Below are positions 24,501-34,600 of a stretch of 64,000 bases of DNA, piece after piece. Position 1 is the first letter of the stretch, and every line of letters begins with the position of its first letter. The stretch comes from Paenibacillus agilis. Its GTDB lineage: Bacteria; Bacillota; Bacilli; Paenibacillales; Paenibacillaceae. The stretch lies in NCBI RefSeq assembly GCF_007786455.1, contig NZ_VNJK01000001.1, positions 3,620,673 to 3,684,672 on the forward strand, given 5' to 3'. The notes beneath the pieces were generated by a model. The model ran no database searches, had not been told where the DNA came from, and saw only the letters and a list, made by a program, of their open reading frames with translations. The translations under genes and the position numbers were made by a program.

Positions 24501-26615
24501 TTACTGTTGAACGATACTAAACTGCTTCAATCTCTCCTGCAAATCATTGGACACTTGCTCCAATTCAGTTGAAAGCTCCACCAAACGGTTGGATACAAGC
24601 ATCTGTTCATTGCTAAGTGAAGCCACCTCTTCGGACGTCGCCGAAGACTGTTCCGCTACCGCACTGACATTAGACATTGCCTCCGTCATTATCCGCTGAG
24701 ATTCATCCAACTCATTCACAGCCGAAGTTGCAGAATCTAGTCTTTCAAATAGGGCAATCATTTGAGATTCTACCCCATGGAAGATCATATCCGCTTCCTT
24801 CACTGCCCCAAGCTGCTCACGGAATATCGGGTAAGCCTCTCCTAACATCGTTACCGTTTCATCCACTTCACGTTGAATGCTTGCTGTAATCTGACCAACA
24901 ACTTCAATGGATTGCTTGGATTGATCCGCAAGATTGCGTATCTCATCTGCTACGACCATAAAGCCCTTCCCTGCCGCACCAGCTCTTGCAGCTTCAATCG
25001 CTGCATTAAGCGACAGTATGTTGGTTTGTTTCGTCATTTGATTGAGCAGATCAAGAATTTGACGAACAGACTGTGTACTGTCTTTGAGTGCATCAACCTT
25101 TGCTACTAAGGAACGAACGATTTGCTCGGTAGCAGCGGTTTTTGTACTCAATTCATTCATATAGCTAGTACCCCTCTGACTCTGCTGCTGTACTTCAGTC
25201 GCCGCATGAAACATTTCTACGTTCATTTCAACGACTTGCTGCATTTTGTTCGTCGTTTGCTCACTGCAGTCATTGCTACGCTCAGCTTCCACAGCCAGAC
25301 TCGCTGCTCCTTTTGCTATTTCCTCAGTAGCCAGCGCAATTTCCTTAGCAGAAGATGCAGTACTGCGCGAAGCTTCACTCAACTGCCCGGCAGTAAGCAG
25401 CACAGCTTGAGCAGACTCATCCGTACGTTGAACGAGATCCTTGATGCGCTCCATCATCGTATTGAAGCTTGTGCTTAGCTGTCCGATCTCGTCACTGGAG
25501 CGATGCTCCATATGAAGACCTAGCTTGCCCTCAGCACCTTCCATCATCAGATCGCGCAGACGCTTGAGCGGCTTACCTACCATTCTCATTACGTAATATC
25601 CCAGTAAAGCTGCAACAATGATTCCAACTCCAACTGAGATCCACGTAACATTACGAATCGAATTGGTCTCTTTCACAATCGATTGTACAGGGGTAAATCC
25701 ATTTAATATCCATCCTGTCTCACGTGAAACAAAATAAGACCCTAACAGTTCCCCCTGCTCAGCACTGTCCACAATCTGTTTCCCTGAGTTCGCTTGATCT
25801 TGTGGTGTCAGCTGGATAGCAGGAGCTTGTCCTAATTTGCTTAAATCATTATCCAGCACAAGCTTACCCTTTGTGTCTACAATTTGGATAAACCCGCCTT
25901 GGCTCTGGTCCCACTTCAAATGATCAGCCAAAGATTGTACGTATATTTCCATTACCATAACAAATTGTGGTTCATTTGTTTTCAAATCATTTACAAGGCG
26001 AGCCATCGAAAAGATAGGCTTCGGACTTTGTTCAGCAACTCCTTTGGCACTCGACGGAATCCATACCGGCTGACCCTTCTTGTTAACTGCTTCCTTAAAC
26101 CAATCCTTTTCCCTTGCTGTAGATAAGGCATCGGAAGGTGTGCCTGATGTAAATATAGGAGTACCGTTATTCTCGAGCGGAATAAAGAACATCGAAAATA
26201 GCGTGTTATTCCCAAATACGTAGCCTTTCAGCTCGGATTCAATTTGTTTCGTTTGCTCAAAGAGTTCGAATGAATTGCTCTTATCTCCACGATACACATT
26301 CGACAAGTTCGTATGCAGCTGCTTATCAAAGAGTACCTGATTCGACAGCTTTACACTGTTGTTGAACAATAAATCAAGCTTTTCCCCCGCTTGAATCAAC
26401 GTTTGCTGCTGAGACAACGACAACTGTTCCTCTACAATCGTTCTTGAGCGATCATAAGAAAATAACCCTATACTCACTACTAACAGCGTTACACTTACTA
26501 AAAAGATAATGAATAACTTGATCCCCACAGAGCTAAGCGCTTTCAATTTCAGAATATCCCCCTTATTCTGCATGATTAACGACGGACTCGTATCTTTTTT
26601 TCGTTTCAAGCGCAT
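24501..26615 (-). CDS. Methyl-accepting chemotaxis protein
   Basis: Transmembrane chemoreceptor of 704 residues. First helix about 32-55 (LFIIFLVSVTLLVVSIGLFS), an extracellular double-CACHE-like sensor to about 325 (REKDWFKEAVNKKGQPVW, GELLGSYFVSRETGWILNGF), second helix (ISVGVGIIVAALLGYYVMRM), a HAMP domain (GKPLKRLRDLM to FNTMMERI), and the C-terminal signalling helix with the hairpin QTNILSLNAAIEAARAGAAG and VADEIRNLADQSKQS. No CheR-binding pentapeptide is seen at the end. Start chosen at the ATG after GGAAGGGG. It sits between housekeeping genes with its own terminator; the ligand is unknown. Confidence 0.95.
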   Translation of the reverse strand: MRLKRKKDTSPSLIMQNKGDILKLKALSSVGIKLFIIFLVSVTLLVVSIGLFSYDRSRTIVEEQLSLSQQQTLIQAGEKLDLLFNNSVKLSNQVLFDKQLHTNLSNVYRGDKSNSFELFEQTKQIESELKGYVFGNNTLFSMFFIPLENNGTPIFTSGTPSDALSTAREKDWFKEAVNKKGQPVWIPSSAKGVAEQSPKPIFSMARLVNDLKTNEPQFVMVMEIYVQSLADHLKWDQSQGGFIQIVDTKGKLVLDNDLSKLGQAPAIQLTPQDQANSGKQIVDSAEQGELLGSYFVSRETGWILNGFTPVQSIVKETNSIRNVTWISVGVGIIVAALLGYYVMRMVGKPLKRLRDLMMEGAEGKLGLHMEHRSSDEIGQLSTSFNTMMERIKDLVQRTDESAQAVLLTAGQLSEASRSTASSAKEIALATEEIAKGAASLAVEAERSNDCSEQTTNKMQQVVEMNVEMFHAATEVQQQSQRGTSYMNELSTKTAATEQIVRSLVAKVDALKDSTQSVRQILDLLNQMTKQTNILSLNAAIEAARAGAAGKGFMVVADEIRNLADQSKQSIEVVGQITASIQREVDETVTMLGEAYPIFREQLGAVKEADMIFHGVESQMIALFERLDSATSAVNELDESQRIMTEAMSNVSAVAEQSSATSEEVASLSNEQMLVSNRLVELSTELEQVSNDLQERLKQFSIVQQ

Positions 26616-26784
26616 CGCTATACCCCTTCCTCTTCCTAAGCAGATAGGCAAATCTAGGTATTAAGTCGTATGTCGTATGTAGTTCGTTGTCCGGCTTGGT
26701 AAATCCTTCATAGTAAATCGATCTTTTAATAAAAATGATGTCAATTCATTCCGAAACAGCACCACAAAGTCGTTTCTTACCTAA

Positions 26785-26815
26785 AAATAAATAAACCCTT
26801 GCTCGTAAGCAAGGG
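26785..26815 (-). terminator. Terminator after the U32 gene pair
   Basis: Perfect 8-bp stem CCCTTGCT / AGCAAGGG with a CGTA loop, followed on the minus strand by TTTATTTATTTTTAGG. Confidence 0.85.
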
Positions 26816-26909
26816 CCTATTCCTGTGATTAAGGGTGAAAAATATATGGTTACTGATAACTCAATCATTCTGTTCAACAGTTTATTGCAGAGCTGTCAGC
26901 AGTTTGTTG

Positions 26910-28232
26910 TTAACGATTCTTTTTGCGCATCATATCAAAGTACTTCACTGGTTGATCGACCTTCACTTTGACATATTGCAATGGATGACGAGCTGCATCC
27001 AGTGAATTTCCTTTTTCATCGTAGATCGCCTCAATCGTCTGCTTGAAGAAGAATCCTTTAGGACCAAAGAACTCTACTTCTGTACCTGGCTTAAAGTGAT
27101 TGCGCTGCTGAACAGTAGCCAGCTGAGTCTCGGGATCATAGTCGATTACAAGTCCTGCAAAGTCATACGGCACAGCCTTCTCTTCGGGCTCATAAATATG
27201 ATCTTCATGATCAGGCTCTTCGTAGAAGAAGCCTGTATTGACTGGACGGTTCGCCGCCTTATTCATCTCTTCAACCCATTCTGGCTTCAACTGATACTGT
27301 TCAGGGTCCGCCATATAGGAATCGATTGCTTGACGATAAACGTTAGTAACCGTTGCCACATAGTGAATGGACTTCATTCGTCCTTCGACCTTGAAGCTAT
27401 CAACACCGGAGTCTACAAGATCAGGCAAATGATCAATCATGCACAAATCCTTAGAGCTCATCGTAAACGGATTTTGCTCCTCTTGGAACAATGGTAGCTG
27501 CGTAATTCCTACCTTGAATGGTTCCAATGCAGGCTTCTGTTCCATATCCTCTGCATCAGCACGATCATCCTCGAATAGGTCATACCTCCAGCGACAAGAT
27601 TGACAGCATCCACCTCGGTTGGAATCACGGTCGGTAAAGTGATTAGACAAAACGCAGCGACCCGAATAGGAGGAACACATTGCGCCGTGAATAAACGCCT
27701 CGATCTCCACATCCACATGCTGCTTAATTTCTGCAATCTCTTCCATGCTCGTCTCACGAGCAAGTACTACGCGAGGAGCCCCTTCATTTTTCCAGAATTG
27801 TACCGTTTGCCAGTTGGATACGGATTGCTGTGTAGACACATGCACCTCAAGCTTAGGCGCTACGCGTTGAGACGTTTCAATAATAGCCGGGTCAGCTACG
27901 ATAATGGCACTGATTCCGACTTCCTCCAGCTTGCGGAGATAGTCCTCCAAGCCTTCAATATCCTCATTGTGCGCGTAAATATTTGTCGCAACGAATACTT
28001 TCGCCCCATATTTATTGGCAAATTCTACACCTTCACGCATTTCCTCGAAGCTAAAATTGTCTGCGTTTGAACGCAAACCATATTTTTGACCTCCGATGTA
28101 AACCGCATCCGCTCCATAATGAATCGCAAACTTAAGCTTCTCAAGGTTGCCTGCGGGAGCTAGCAATTCCGGCTTATCCAGCCGGTTACGCTTGCCAAAG
28201 TATTTCCGCTCATGCTTCATTGTAGTTGTCAT
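26910..28232 (-). CDS. trhP2: U32-family tRNA hydroxylation protein (YrrO/TrhP2)
   Basis: Formerly 'collagenase-like peptidase U32'. In B. subtilis, YrrN and YrrO (TrhP1/TrhP2) are needed for prephenate-dependent 5-hydroxyuridine formation at the tRNA wobble position. This 440-residue product starts with the TIM-barrel pattern KPELLAPAGNLEKLKFAIHYGADAVYIGG and carries the U32 signature EAFIHGAMCSSYSGRCVLS. The Fe-S-type cysteines are in that segment and in RGGCCQSCRWRY. A C-terminal beta domain follows (VQQRNHFKPGTEVEFFGPKG). GGGAGAG precedes the ATG. It lies 20 bases after the partner gene, as in Bacillus. Confidence 0.93.
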   Translation of the reverse strand: MTTTMKHERKYFGKRNRLDKPELLAPAGNLEKLKFAIHYGADAVYIGGQKYGLRSNADNFSFEEMREGVEFANKYGAKVFVATNIYAHNEDIEGLEDYLRKLEEVGISAIIVADPAIIETSQRVAPKLEVHVSTQQSVSNWQTVQFWKNEGAPRVVLARETSMEEIAEIKQHVDVEIEAFIHGAMCSSYSGRCVLSNHFTDRDSNRGGCCQSCRWRYDLFEDDRADAEDMEQKPALEPFKVGITQLPLFQEEQNPFTMSSKDLCMIDHLPDLVDSGVDSFKVEGRMKSIHYVATVTNVYRQAIDSYMADPEQYQLKPEWVEEMNKAANRPVNTGFFYEEPDHEDHIYEPEEKAVPYDFAGLVIDYDPETQLATVQQRNHFKPGTEVEFFGPKGFFFKQTIEAIYDEKGNSLDAARHPLQYVKVKVDQPVKYFDMMRKKNR

Positions 28233-28252
28233 ACCCTTTAGCTCTCCCTTCC

Positions 28253-29188
28253 TTAGTACATTTGCTCTTTATAGAAAAATCCGAATGATAGTTCACGTTC
28301 AGGGTCTTGCACCTCTCGGATACGCTCCAGCCACTGCTCGTTGAATTGGTAGCTTTGTGGATCCTCTGCATATCTATCAATCGCTTCGCGATATACACGA
28401 ACGACCGTTTCATTGTAATGCAGCGGCTTCAATAGTGTTTCAATCTTGAATGAATCGAGCCCTGCTTCAAGCAACAGCTTCAAGTCCTCTATAATACATA
28501 CGTCATCTGAGCTCATTACATAAGTACCATGTTCATCCTCATAAACAGGGTATTTCTCATCCTGACGTTCCTGTTCGATTAAAAATAACTTTCGTTCAAT
28601 GCCGACTTCTTCAAGGTGAGCCTCTTTGCCAATATGACGCATGTAGTGCTGAAGAAGATGACGCTTGGAATGATATATATTCGTCATCCCATGCACTTGC
28701 ACTTCCACTTCCATATCTGGAAGCTCACGCTTCATCTCTTGCACTTGCTCCATATTTAACTCGCGCGCCAATACCATGCGACTTGCGCCGCGTTTTTGCC
28801 AGTAGCGAGCTGTTACAAAGTTCGTCGACGTCATCTCGGCGTTCCAGAACAGCTTTGTATTCGGCGCAGAGTCCTTAGCGATCATCAGTATCGCAGGATC
28901 TCCATACACGATTGCATCTACACCAGCACATTCCAATTGTGCCAAGTAGTTAGGCAGTTCTTTCATCGTATCATTATGTAACAGTTGATTAACTGCCACA
29001 TAGAGCTTCGCATGATGCTCGCGCACGATTGGCATTGCTTCCTCAATAAGCTCAACGGTCATCGTCCCTGGTAATCGCAGGCCATATTTGGGTTCTCCTA
29101 CGAGAACCGCACTAGCCCCGGCTTGGAGTAAACGTTGCACTTCAGTAATACTGCCTGCTGTTACAAGCAGCTCCGGCTTCTTACTCAT
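28253..29188 (-). CDS. trhP1: U32-family tRNA hydroxylation protein (YrrN/TrhP1)
   Basis: Shorter partner of the U32 pair, 311 residues. It shares the barrel start KKPELLVTAGSITEVQRLLQAGASAVLVGEPKYGLR and the YGDPAI and FWNAEMTSTNFVTARYW segments, but the region equivalent to the cysteine cluster (QVHGMTNIYHSKRHLLQHY) has no cysteines, so it likely works with the YrrO-type subunit. The start is the ATG about ten bases after GAGAGGAAAG; a GTG two codons earlier is the alternative. The O-methyltransferase gene yrrM found between mltG and yrrN in B. subtilis is absent here. Confidence 0.9.
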   Translation of the reverse strand: MSKKPELLVTAGSITEVQRLLQAGASAVLVGEPKYGLRLPGTMTVELIEEAMPIVREHHAKLYVAVNQLLHNDTMKELPNYLAQLECAGVDAIVYGDPAILMIAKDSAPNTKLFWNAEMTSTNFVTARYWQKRGASRMVLARELNMEQVQEMKRELPDMEVEVQVHGMTNIYHSKRHLLQHYMRHIGKEAHLEEVGIERKLFLIEQERQDEKYPVYEDEHGTYVMSSDDVCIIEDLKLLLEAGLDSFKIETLLKPLHYNETVVRVYREAIDRYAEDPQSYQFNEQWLERIREVQDPERELSFGFFYKEQMY

Positions 29189-29355
29189 CCTCACACCACT
29201 TTCCTCTCATTACATAAGCATGTCTCTCTATATAACCGTAATTCGGCCCCTCATTCCATGCATAATAGCATTGCATTTTTAAAATGGGGAGCCGATTAGA
29301 TACTTAACGTTTGATTCTTTCTAAATCATTGCAGTGGTTGGTAGCTTTCTATCGA

Positions 29356-30408
29356 TCATTGCTTTTTACTTTTTTCAATGTTTTTCTGATGATCCTCATA
29401 CGTTTTGGCAAATAGATGAGTCGAAGTTCCATCTTTTTTCGTCACATAGAACAAATACTCCGAAGCTTCTGGCGCCAATGCCGCAGTAAGCGACGCAAGG
29501 CTCGGGCTTGCGATCGGACCTGGTGGAAGCTTGTCCACTTTGTACGTGTTGTAAGGACTATCGATTTCTAAGTCTTTATAGAGTAAGCGTTCTTTAGGCT
29601 TATCCAATGCATATTGGACGGTCGCATCAATTTGAAGACGCATTTTATCATCAATTCGGTTATAGATAACACCAGCAACTAAGGCACGTTCCTCATCAAC
29701 AACAACTTCACGCTCTACTAATGAGGCTACTGTGAACAACTCATGAACCGTTAATCCGCGCTCCTTTAACTGCTGCTCCCAGTTCGGAATTTGCGTTAAG
29801 CGATTCTCCGTCTCCAACAACATACGATTGACGATATCTTGAGCTGTGCTGCCAATTTTCAATTCATATGTCTCTGGGAATAAATAACCTTCCAACGGAT
29901 GTTTAAGGCTCGTATCCTGCGGGATGAGGAATGGAGTGGAATTTTCTTTTTGCAGCAGCTTCGCTGTCTCTGCAGCCGCCGTTAAAAATTCGTCCTTCTT
30001 AACGATGCCTTCTTTCGCTAGCTTGTCCGCCATTTGTTCAATTGTGAAGCCTTCGGGAATCGTAAAGCGTACACCTTCCTGCTTAACGACTTCTCCACCA
30101 TTCAGCTTCGCAATAATTTCTTCATACGTCATTCCAGGTTTAAACGCATATTCTCCTGCCTTAAATTTGCTGCCTTCTCCGTTCCATTTCAAATACGTTT
30201 TAAAAAAGGTAGCATTTTTAATAAGTCCTTGCTCTTCTAATTGCTGTGCAATTGTAGACGGCCCAGTGCCACTTTCAATCTTCACATGCACTTCTTCGTT
30301 TTTCGCCGACACTGGCTGTAGACTGCTCCATACATACCAACCTCCGCCAGCCGCTAAAATCAATACAGCTAGAAAAAGAATAGATACTATTTTCAGTCCT
30401 GATTTCAT
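29356..30408 (-). CDS. mltG: Endolytic murein transglycosylase MltG (YceG-like)
   Basis: Membrane-anchored lytic transglycosylase that cuts nascent glycan strands, 350 residues. The N-terminal helix (LKIVSILFLAVLILAAGGGWYVW) is followed by a LysM-like segment (VRFTIPEGFTIEQMADKLAKEGI) and the YceG catalytic core: LEGYLFPETYEL (catalytic Glu), ASLVEREV, VIYNRIDDKMRLQIDATVQYAL, and YNTYKVDKLPPGPIASPS. The start is the ATG seven bases after GGGAGAG; 17 upstream in-frame codons overlap a hairpin. It is the last gene of the alaS-ireB-ruvX-DUF1292 cluster, as in B. subtilis (yrrL). Confidence 0.95.
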   Translation of the reverse strand: MKSGLKIVSILFLAVLILAAGGGWYVWSSLQPVSAKNEEVHVKIESGTGPSTIAQQLEEQGLIKNATFFKTYLKWNGEGSKFKAGEYAFKPGMTYEEIIAKLNGGEVVKQEGVRFTIPEGFTIEQMADKLAKEGIVKKDEFLTAAAETAKLLQKENSTPFLIPQDTSLKHPLEGYLFPETYELKIGSTAQDIVNRMLLETENRLTQIPNWEQQLKERGLTVHELFTVASLVEREVVVDEERALVAGVIYNRIDDKMRLQIDATVQYALDKPKERLLYKDLEIDSPYNTYKVDKLPPGPIASPSLASLTAALAPEASEYLFYVTKKDGTSTHLFAKTYEDHQKNIEKSKKQ

Positions 30409-30427
30409 ATCTTCACTCTCCCACATG

Positions 30428-30456
30428 GAAAAAAGAGCGGTATGCCCGCCCTTTTT
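30428..30456 (-). terminator. Terminator-like hairpin before mltG
   Basis: On the minus strand AAAAAGGGCGG / CCGCTCTTTTT with one mismatch, followed by TTTTCC. It lies between the DUF1292 gene and mltG and would reduce read-through. Confidence 0.6.
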
Positions 30457-30496
30457 CAAACTATTACAATGTGCGATTACTATCTACAATCAAGGC

Positions 30497-30799
30497 TTAC
30501 TTCTCGTCTTCAAGCTCATCTGAGAATGCAACTTCATCGTAAAGCTCCATTACATTCTCCCACTCTTCATCTTCTTCAATCGTCTCAAGCTGAGGTACAC
30601 CTTGAGCGTTATCCGTGATGCGAAGTACATCTATTTCGCCGTCTTCTTCTTGAACAACGACAGCATAAGCCTTAGCTTCTATTTGAAATTCCGCAAGCAA
30701 GTCGAAGATGCGACTTGTACCTTGTTCATCTGTCATTTCCAACGACGTACCGAACGTCGATGAAATACGATCGATAAATTGAAGTTTCTGTTCACTCAC
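30497..30799 (-). CDS. Small acidic DUF1292-like protein
   Basis: A 100-residue acidic cytosolic protein without cysteines or membrane segments. It contains EDGEIDVLRIT and the family-type ending EDEEWENVMELYDE, similar to the YrzB/DUF1292 family and to its upstream neighbour, so the two are probably paralogues. GTG start with GAGGAG nine bases upstream; the start lies three bases after the neighbour's stop. The function of the family is unknown to me. Confidence 0.8.
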   Translation of the reverse strand: MSEQKLQFIDRISSTFGTSLEMTDEQGTSRIFDLLAEFQIEAKAYAVVVQEEDGEIDVLRITDNAQGVPQLETIEEDEEWENVMELYDEVAFSDELEDEK

Positions 30800-30802
30800 G
30801 TC

Positions 30803-31096
30803 TTAAATCTCCTCTGAATCCACTAGCGTATTGAATGTCTCTTCAACGATATTCCACTCTTCTTCATCTTCGATAACGAACAGCTTCAGGTCGTCTCCGT
30901 CTTCTTCATAGCGGAATGCGTATACTTCTTCAGAATCCTCTTCATCACTAGGTTCAACAGGAACGACCATCATGTATTTATTGTCGGACCCATCTACTTC
31001 AAACTTCATGATGACTTCGAACTCTTCTTCATTACCCTCATCATCAGGAATGTAGATAATTTCTGGCTCTTCATGTTGTTGTTTATCGTTCGTCAT
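30803..31096 (-). CDS. yrzB: DUF1292 family protein (YrzB)
   Basis: Acidic cytosolic protein of 97 residues with IYIPDDEGNEEEFEVIMKFE and EDEEEWNIVEETFNTL, the DUF1292 pattern. It sits between ruvX and mltG exactly as yrzB does in B. subtilis, hence the symbol. The start is the ATG after AAGGTGAGGGG; an upstream GTG overlaps that site. Function not established. Confidence 0.85.
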   Translation of the reverse strand: MTNDKQQHEEPEIIYIPDDEGNEEEFEVIMKFEVDGSDNKYMMVVPVEPSDEEDSEEVYAFRYEEDGDDLKLFVIEDEEEWNIVEETFNTLVDSEEI

Positions 31097-31107
31097 GTTC
31101 AAACCCC

Positions 31108-31524
31108 TCACCTTCTAGATTGATAGTCGAGATAATTCTGCAAAATTATAGTGGCCGCTATTTTGTCAACGACCTGTCTTCGTTTCTTGCGACTAACGTC
31201 AGCCTCAAGCAATGTCCGCTCAGCAGAAACGGTGCTCAAGCGCTCATCCCACAGGTGAACGGGCAGTCCCAACGATTCTTTCAATGTCTCGGCGAAAGCA
31301 ATACTGATTTCGCCGCGTGGGCCGATCGTGCCGTTCATGTTCTTCGGAAGTCCGAGAACAATTTCTTCAACCCCGTGCTCACGCACGAGTGCTTCCAAAC
31401 GACGCAAGTCATCCTCTGGGCCGCGGCGTACAATAACTTCGACACCTTGTGCGGTCCAGCCCATTGCATCGCTCACTGCGACACCGATCTTGCGGTCCCC
31501 ATAATCCAATCCAATCAGTTTCAT
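31108..31524 (-). CDS. ruvX: RNase H-fold nuclease YqgF/RuvX family
   Basis: A 138-residue RNase H-like protein, described as a Holliday-junction resolvase homologue and implicated in rRNA 5' end processing in E. coli. Motifs: MKLIGLDYGDRKIGVAVSD (metal Asp), EEIVLGLPKNMNGTIGPRG, and LPVHLWDERLSTVSAERTL (second acidic set). AGGAG lies six bases before the ATG. yrrK is the Bacillus name. Part of the conserved alaS-ireB-ruvX run. Confidence 0.95.
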   Translation of the reverse strand: MKLIGLDYGDRKIGVAVSDAMGWTAQGVEVIVRRGPEDDLRRLEALVREHGVEEIVLGLPKNMNGTIGPRGEISIAFAETLKESLGLPVHLWDERLSTVSAERTLLEADVSRKKRRQVVDKIAATIILQNYLDYQSRR

Positions 31525-31584
31525 CGTCTTCTCCTACCGCCGCTTATGGCAAGTTCGTGCGCCGTATATCCAACACACGATAAA

Positions 31585-31845
31585 TTAGCGATGGTGTTTC
31601 AGGTAGAAACGAACTAACTCTTCGATAAGTTCATCGCGTTCTTTCTTACCCACCATGCTTCGAGCGTTGTTATGACGCGGAATGTAAGCGGGGTCTCCCG
31701 AGAGCAGGTAACCGACGATTTGATTGATTGGATTGTATTCTTTTTCAATCAATGCATCATACACTGACAACAAAATTTCCTGACTAGATGCCTCTTGCTC
31801 TTCTGGCTTCACATTGAACTTCATTGTCTTATCCATAGAATTCAT
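31585..31845 (-). CDS. ireB: IreB family regulatory phosphoprotein
   Basis: An 86-residue cytosolic protein (YrzL/DUF965). The conserved core [31 protein letters not shown] is intact, followed by [16 protein letters not shown]. In Enterococcus, IreB is phosphorylated by the PASTA kinase IreK and tunes cephalosporin resistance. Threonines near the N terminus of the family are phospho-sites; this protein has a Thr at the start (MDKTMKF). Start at the ATG eight bases after GAGG; a GTG three codons up is the alternative. It follows alaS, as usual. Confidence 0.95.
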   Translation of the reverse strand: MNSMDKTMKFNVKPEEQEASSQEILLSVYDALIEKEYNPINQIVGYLLSGDPAYIPRHNNARSMVGKKERDELIEELVRFYLKHHR

Positions 31846-31930
31846 CGTCGACACCTCGCTTTATTCTTATCATAACACATACCCGGCAAAACAAGAAATT
31901 ATACCTTTTCCATCATTTCAGACAGGTGCG

Positions 31931-34561
31931 TTAAGCACCTGCCTGCTGATTTACCAACTGCTCAACGAGCGCAAGCGCTTCGCTCAGCTTCTCGGCATTC
32001 TTGCCTCCGGCCTGTGCCATATCTGGACGACCGCCGCCGCCGCCGCCAGCTGCAGCAGCAATCTCTTTAATCATTTTACCCGCGTGGAAGCCCTGTTTAA
32101 CTAGTTCAGGAGCAACGGATACAACAAAGTTAACTTTGCCTTCACTTGCAGCACCAAGTACGATAACCGCTTGATCCAACTTCGTTTTCAGCTCATCAGC
32201 TGTCGTACGCAATGCATCCATGCTTCCAGCATTCACTTGTGCCGTTAACACTTGTACCCCTGCAACTGTGCGTACTTGATCAGTCAATTGCCCTGCTTCC
32301 ATACTGGAGAGCTTCGCTAGTAGCGATTCATTTTCACGTGCTAATTCTTTTTCGCGTACGAACATCGCTTCTACACGTTTAGGCACATCTGAAACATTGG
32401 ACTTGAGCAGGCTCGCCGCTTGCTTCAACACATCCAATTGCGCCTCCATATATTGATACGCATTACGACCCGTAACGGCTTCAATTCTTCGTACGCCAGA
32501 TCCAATTCCGCTCTCGCTTACGATTTTGAACAAGCCAATCTCAGACGTATTGTTTACGTGACAGCCACCACACAGCTCAATGCTGTATTGACCAACTTGT
32601 ACGACGCGAACAACGTCACCGTATTTCTCGCCGAACAGCGCCATAGCGCCCATTGCTTTCGCTTCATCAATCGATTTCAACTCAATCTTAAGCGCAGTAC
32701 CCTTCCAAATCTGTTCGTTCACACGGCGTTCGATATCTGCCAACTCTTCAGGCTTGATGCTGCCCAAGTTCGTGAAGTCGAAACGAAGACGCTCTGTTTG
32801 CACCAAAGAACCTGCTTGGTTAACATGCTCGCCAAGTACGTCCTTCAACGCTTGATGAAGCAAGTGTGTAGCTGTATGGTTCTTGATGATGTCTTCGCGT
32901 TCTGCACGAGCTACAGCCGCTTCAATCGTCATCCCCTCACGGAGCACGCCTTCTTCTACTGTTACGATATGAACATGCTGGCCATGCGGTGCTTTTTTCA
33001 TATTTTCAACACGCGCAACGAGACCTGAACCTGTCAGTACGCCCGTATCACTTACTTGTCCACCGCTCTCCGCATAGAACGGAGTACGATCAAGGATAAC
33101 TTGGCAAGTTTGACCTGCAGCCGCTTCCTTAACTAGCTCACTATCAGCGATAATCGCTAACACCGTGGAAGATGTTACATACTCATCATAACCAACGAAT
33201 TCGCTTTTAGTCGTAAGGTCAGCGAGCGGCCCGCCCTGTACATTCATGCTCTCTGCCACTTGACGTGTGGAACGTGCGCGTTCACGCTGCTCTTCCATCG
33301 CTGTATCGAATCCTTCACGATCAACAGTCAAGCCATGCTCTGCCGCATATTCTTCCGTCAAATCAAACGGGAATCCATATGTGTCATACAATTTGAACGC
33401 ATCAGGTCCGCTAATTTGCGTATGGCCTTCTTTCTTCGCAGTTGCTGCCATTTCAGAAAGAATCGCAAGACCGTCAGCAAGCGTTTCATGGAAACGCTCT
33501 TCTTCATTCTTGATTACCTTCTCAATGAACTCGCGCTTTTCTACTACTTCTGGGTAGTAAGTGCCCATTACATCGCCAACCGTCTTAACAAGCTCGACCA
33601 TGAACGGACGGTCCATACCGAGCATTTTCCCGTAGCGTACAGCACGGCGAAGCAAACGACGAACAACATAGCCGCGGCCTTCATTAGATGGCAATACGCC
33701 ATCACCAGCTGTAAATACAACAGTACGAATGTGGTCAGCAATTACTTTGAACGCAACATCCAATTCTGGATTTTCTTTATATTTCACGCCTGCAATACGG
33801 CTCGTCTCTTCAATAATTGGCATGAACAAATCCGTATCGAAGTTCGAATCTACATCTTGCAAAATGGAAGCGAATCGCTCCAAACCTGCGCCTGTATCGA
33901 TATTTTTATTCGGAAGCGGCGTGTAGCTGCCATCCTTGTTATGGTTGAATTGAGTGAACACCACATTCCATACTTCTAGATAGCGTTCATTTTCACCACT
34001 CGGGTAGTTTTCTGGATCGTTAGGATCTCCGTACTTCTCGCCACGGTCATAGAAAATTTCCGTACATGGTCCGCAAGGCCCTTCGCCGATATCCCAGAAG
34101 TTATCTTCTGTTTTGATAATGTGATCAGCTGGAACACCAATCTTCTCGTTCCATAGCTTGTATGCTTCCTCGTCTTCCGGATATACGGTGACATATAGAC
34201 GCTCAGCTTCAAGTCCAATCCATTTCTTATCAGTCAAGAACTCCCAAGCCCACTCGATTGCTTCTTCCTTGAAGTAGTCTCCGATAGAGAAGTTGCCGAG
34301 CATTTCAAAAAACGTATGGTGACGACGTGTTTTACCTACGTTTTCGATGTCATTTGTACGAATACACTTTTGCGAGTTCGTAATACGTGGATTGTCAGGA
34401 ATGACACGTCCGTCGAAATACGGCTTAAGCGGTGCCATACCCGCATTAATCCACAATAAGGATGGATCGTTATGCGGTACGAGCGATGCGCTCGGTTCGA
34501 TGTGATGTCCTTTACTCTCGAAAAATTGAAGCCATTTAGCACGAATGTCACTTGCTTTCAT
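31931..34561 (-). CDS. alaS: Alanyl-tRNA synthetase
   Basis: Class II synthetase, 876 residues (normal length), which charges tRNA-Ala and hydrolyses mischarged Ser/Gly. N-terminal [19 protein letters not shown] and the aminoacylation core motif [14 protein letters not shown], the editing motif [12 protein letters not shown] (H-x3-H) and [17 protein letters not shown] zinc ligands, and a C-terminal DHHA1-type glycine-rich end with [19 protein letters not shown] are all seen. AGGAGG precedes the ATG. The upstream T-box leader with a GCU specifier makes expression respond to uncharged tRNA-Ala. The stop codon lies in the loop of a small hairpin (CAGGTGC/GCACCTG). Confidence 0.98.
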   Translation of the reverse strand: MKASDIRAKWLQFFESKGHHIEPSASLVPHNDPSLLWINAGMAPLKPYFDGRVIPDNPRITNSQKCIRTNDIENVGKTRRHHTFFEMLGNFSIGDYFKEEAIEWAWEFLTDKKWIGLEAERLYVTVYPEDEEAYKLWNEKIGVPADHIIKTEDNFWDIGEGPCGPCTEIFYDRGEKYGDPNDPENYPSGENERYLEVWNVVFTQFNHNKDGSYTPLPNKNIDTGAGLERFASILQDVDSNFDTDLFMPIIEETSRIAGVKYKENPELDVAFKVIADHIRTVVFTAGDGVLPSNEGRGYVVRRLLRRAVRYGKMLGMDRPFMVELVKTVGDVMGTYYPEVVEKREFIEKVIKNEEERFHETLADGLAILSEMAATAKKEGHTQISGPDAFKLYDTYGFPFDLTEEYAAEHGLTVDREGFDTAMEEQRERARSTRQVAESMNVQGGPLADLTTKSEFVGYDEYVTSSTVLAIIADSELVKEAAAGQTCQVILDRTPFYAESGGQVSDTGVLTGSGLVARVENMKKAPHGQHVHIVTVEEGVLREGMTIEAAVARAEREDIIKNHTATHLLHQALKDVLGEHVNQAGSLVQTERLRFDFTNLGSIKPEELADIERRVNEQIWKGTALKIELKSIDEAKAMGAMALFGEKYGDVVRVVQVGQYSIELCGGCHVNNTSEIGLFKIVSESGIGSGVRRIEAVTGRNAYQYMEAQLDVLKQAASLLKSNVSDVPKRVEAMFVREKELARENESLLAKLSSMEAGQLTDQVRTVAGVQVLTAQVNAGSMDALRTTADELKTKLDQAVIVLGAASEGKVNFVVSVAPELVKQGFHAGKMIKEIAAAAGGGGGGRPDMAQAGGKNAEKLSEALALVEQLVNQQAGA

Positions 34562-34600
34562 GAAGGATTCCTCCTATGACGTTATGTTCCATATAGTTGT

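Noticed and set aside
27600..28070. Long open frame on the plus strand opposite the U32 gene
   Set aside because: It is antisense to trhP2, whose protein is clearly conserved; no ribosome site or recognisable domain.
32420..33979. Long open frames on the plus strand opposite alaS
   Set aside because: They run antisense to a well-conserved alaS, lack plausible ribosome sites and give low-complexity or non-conserved products.
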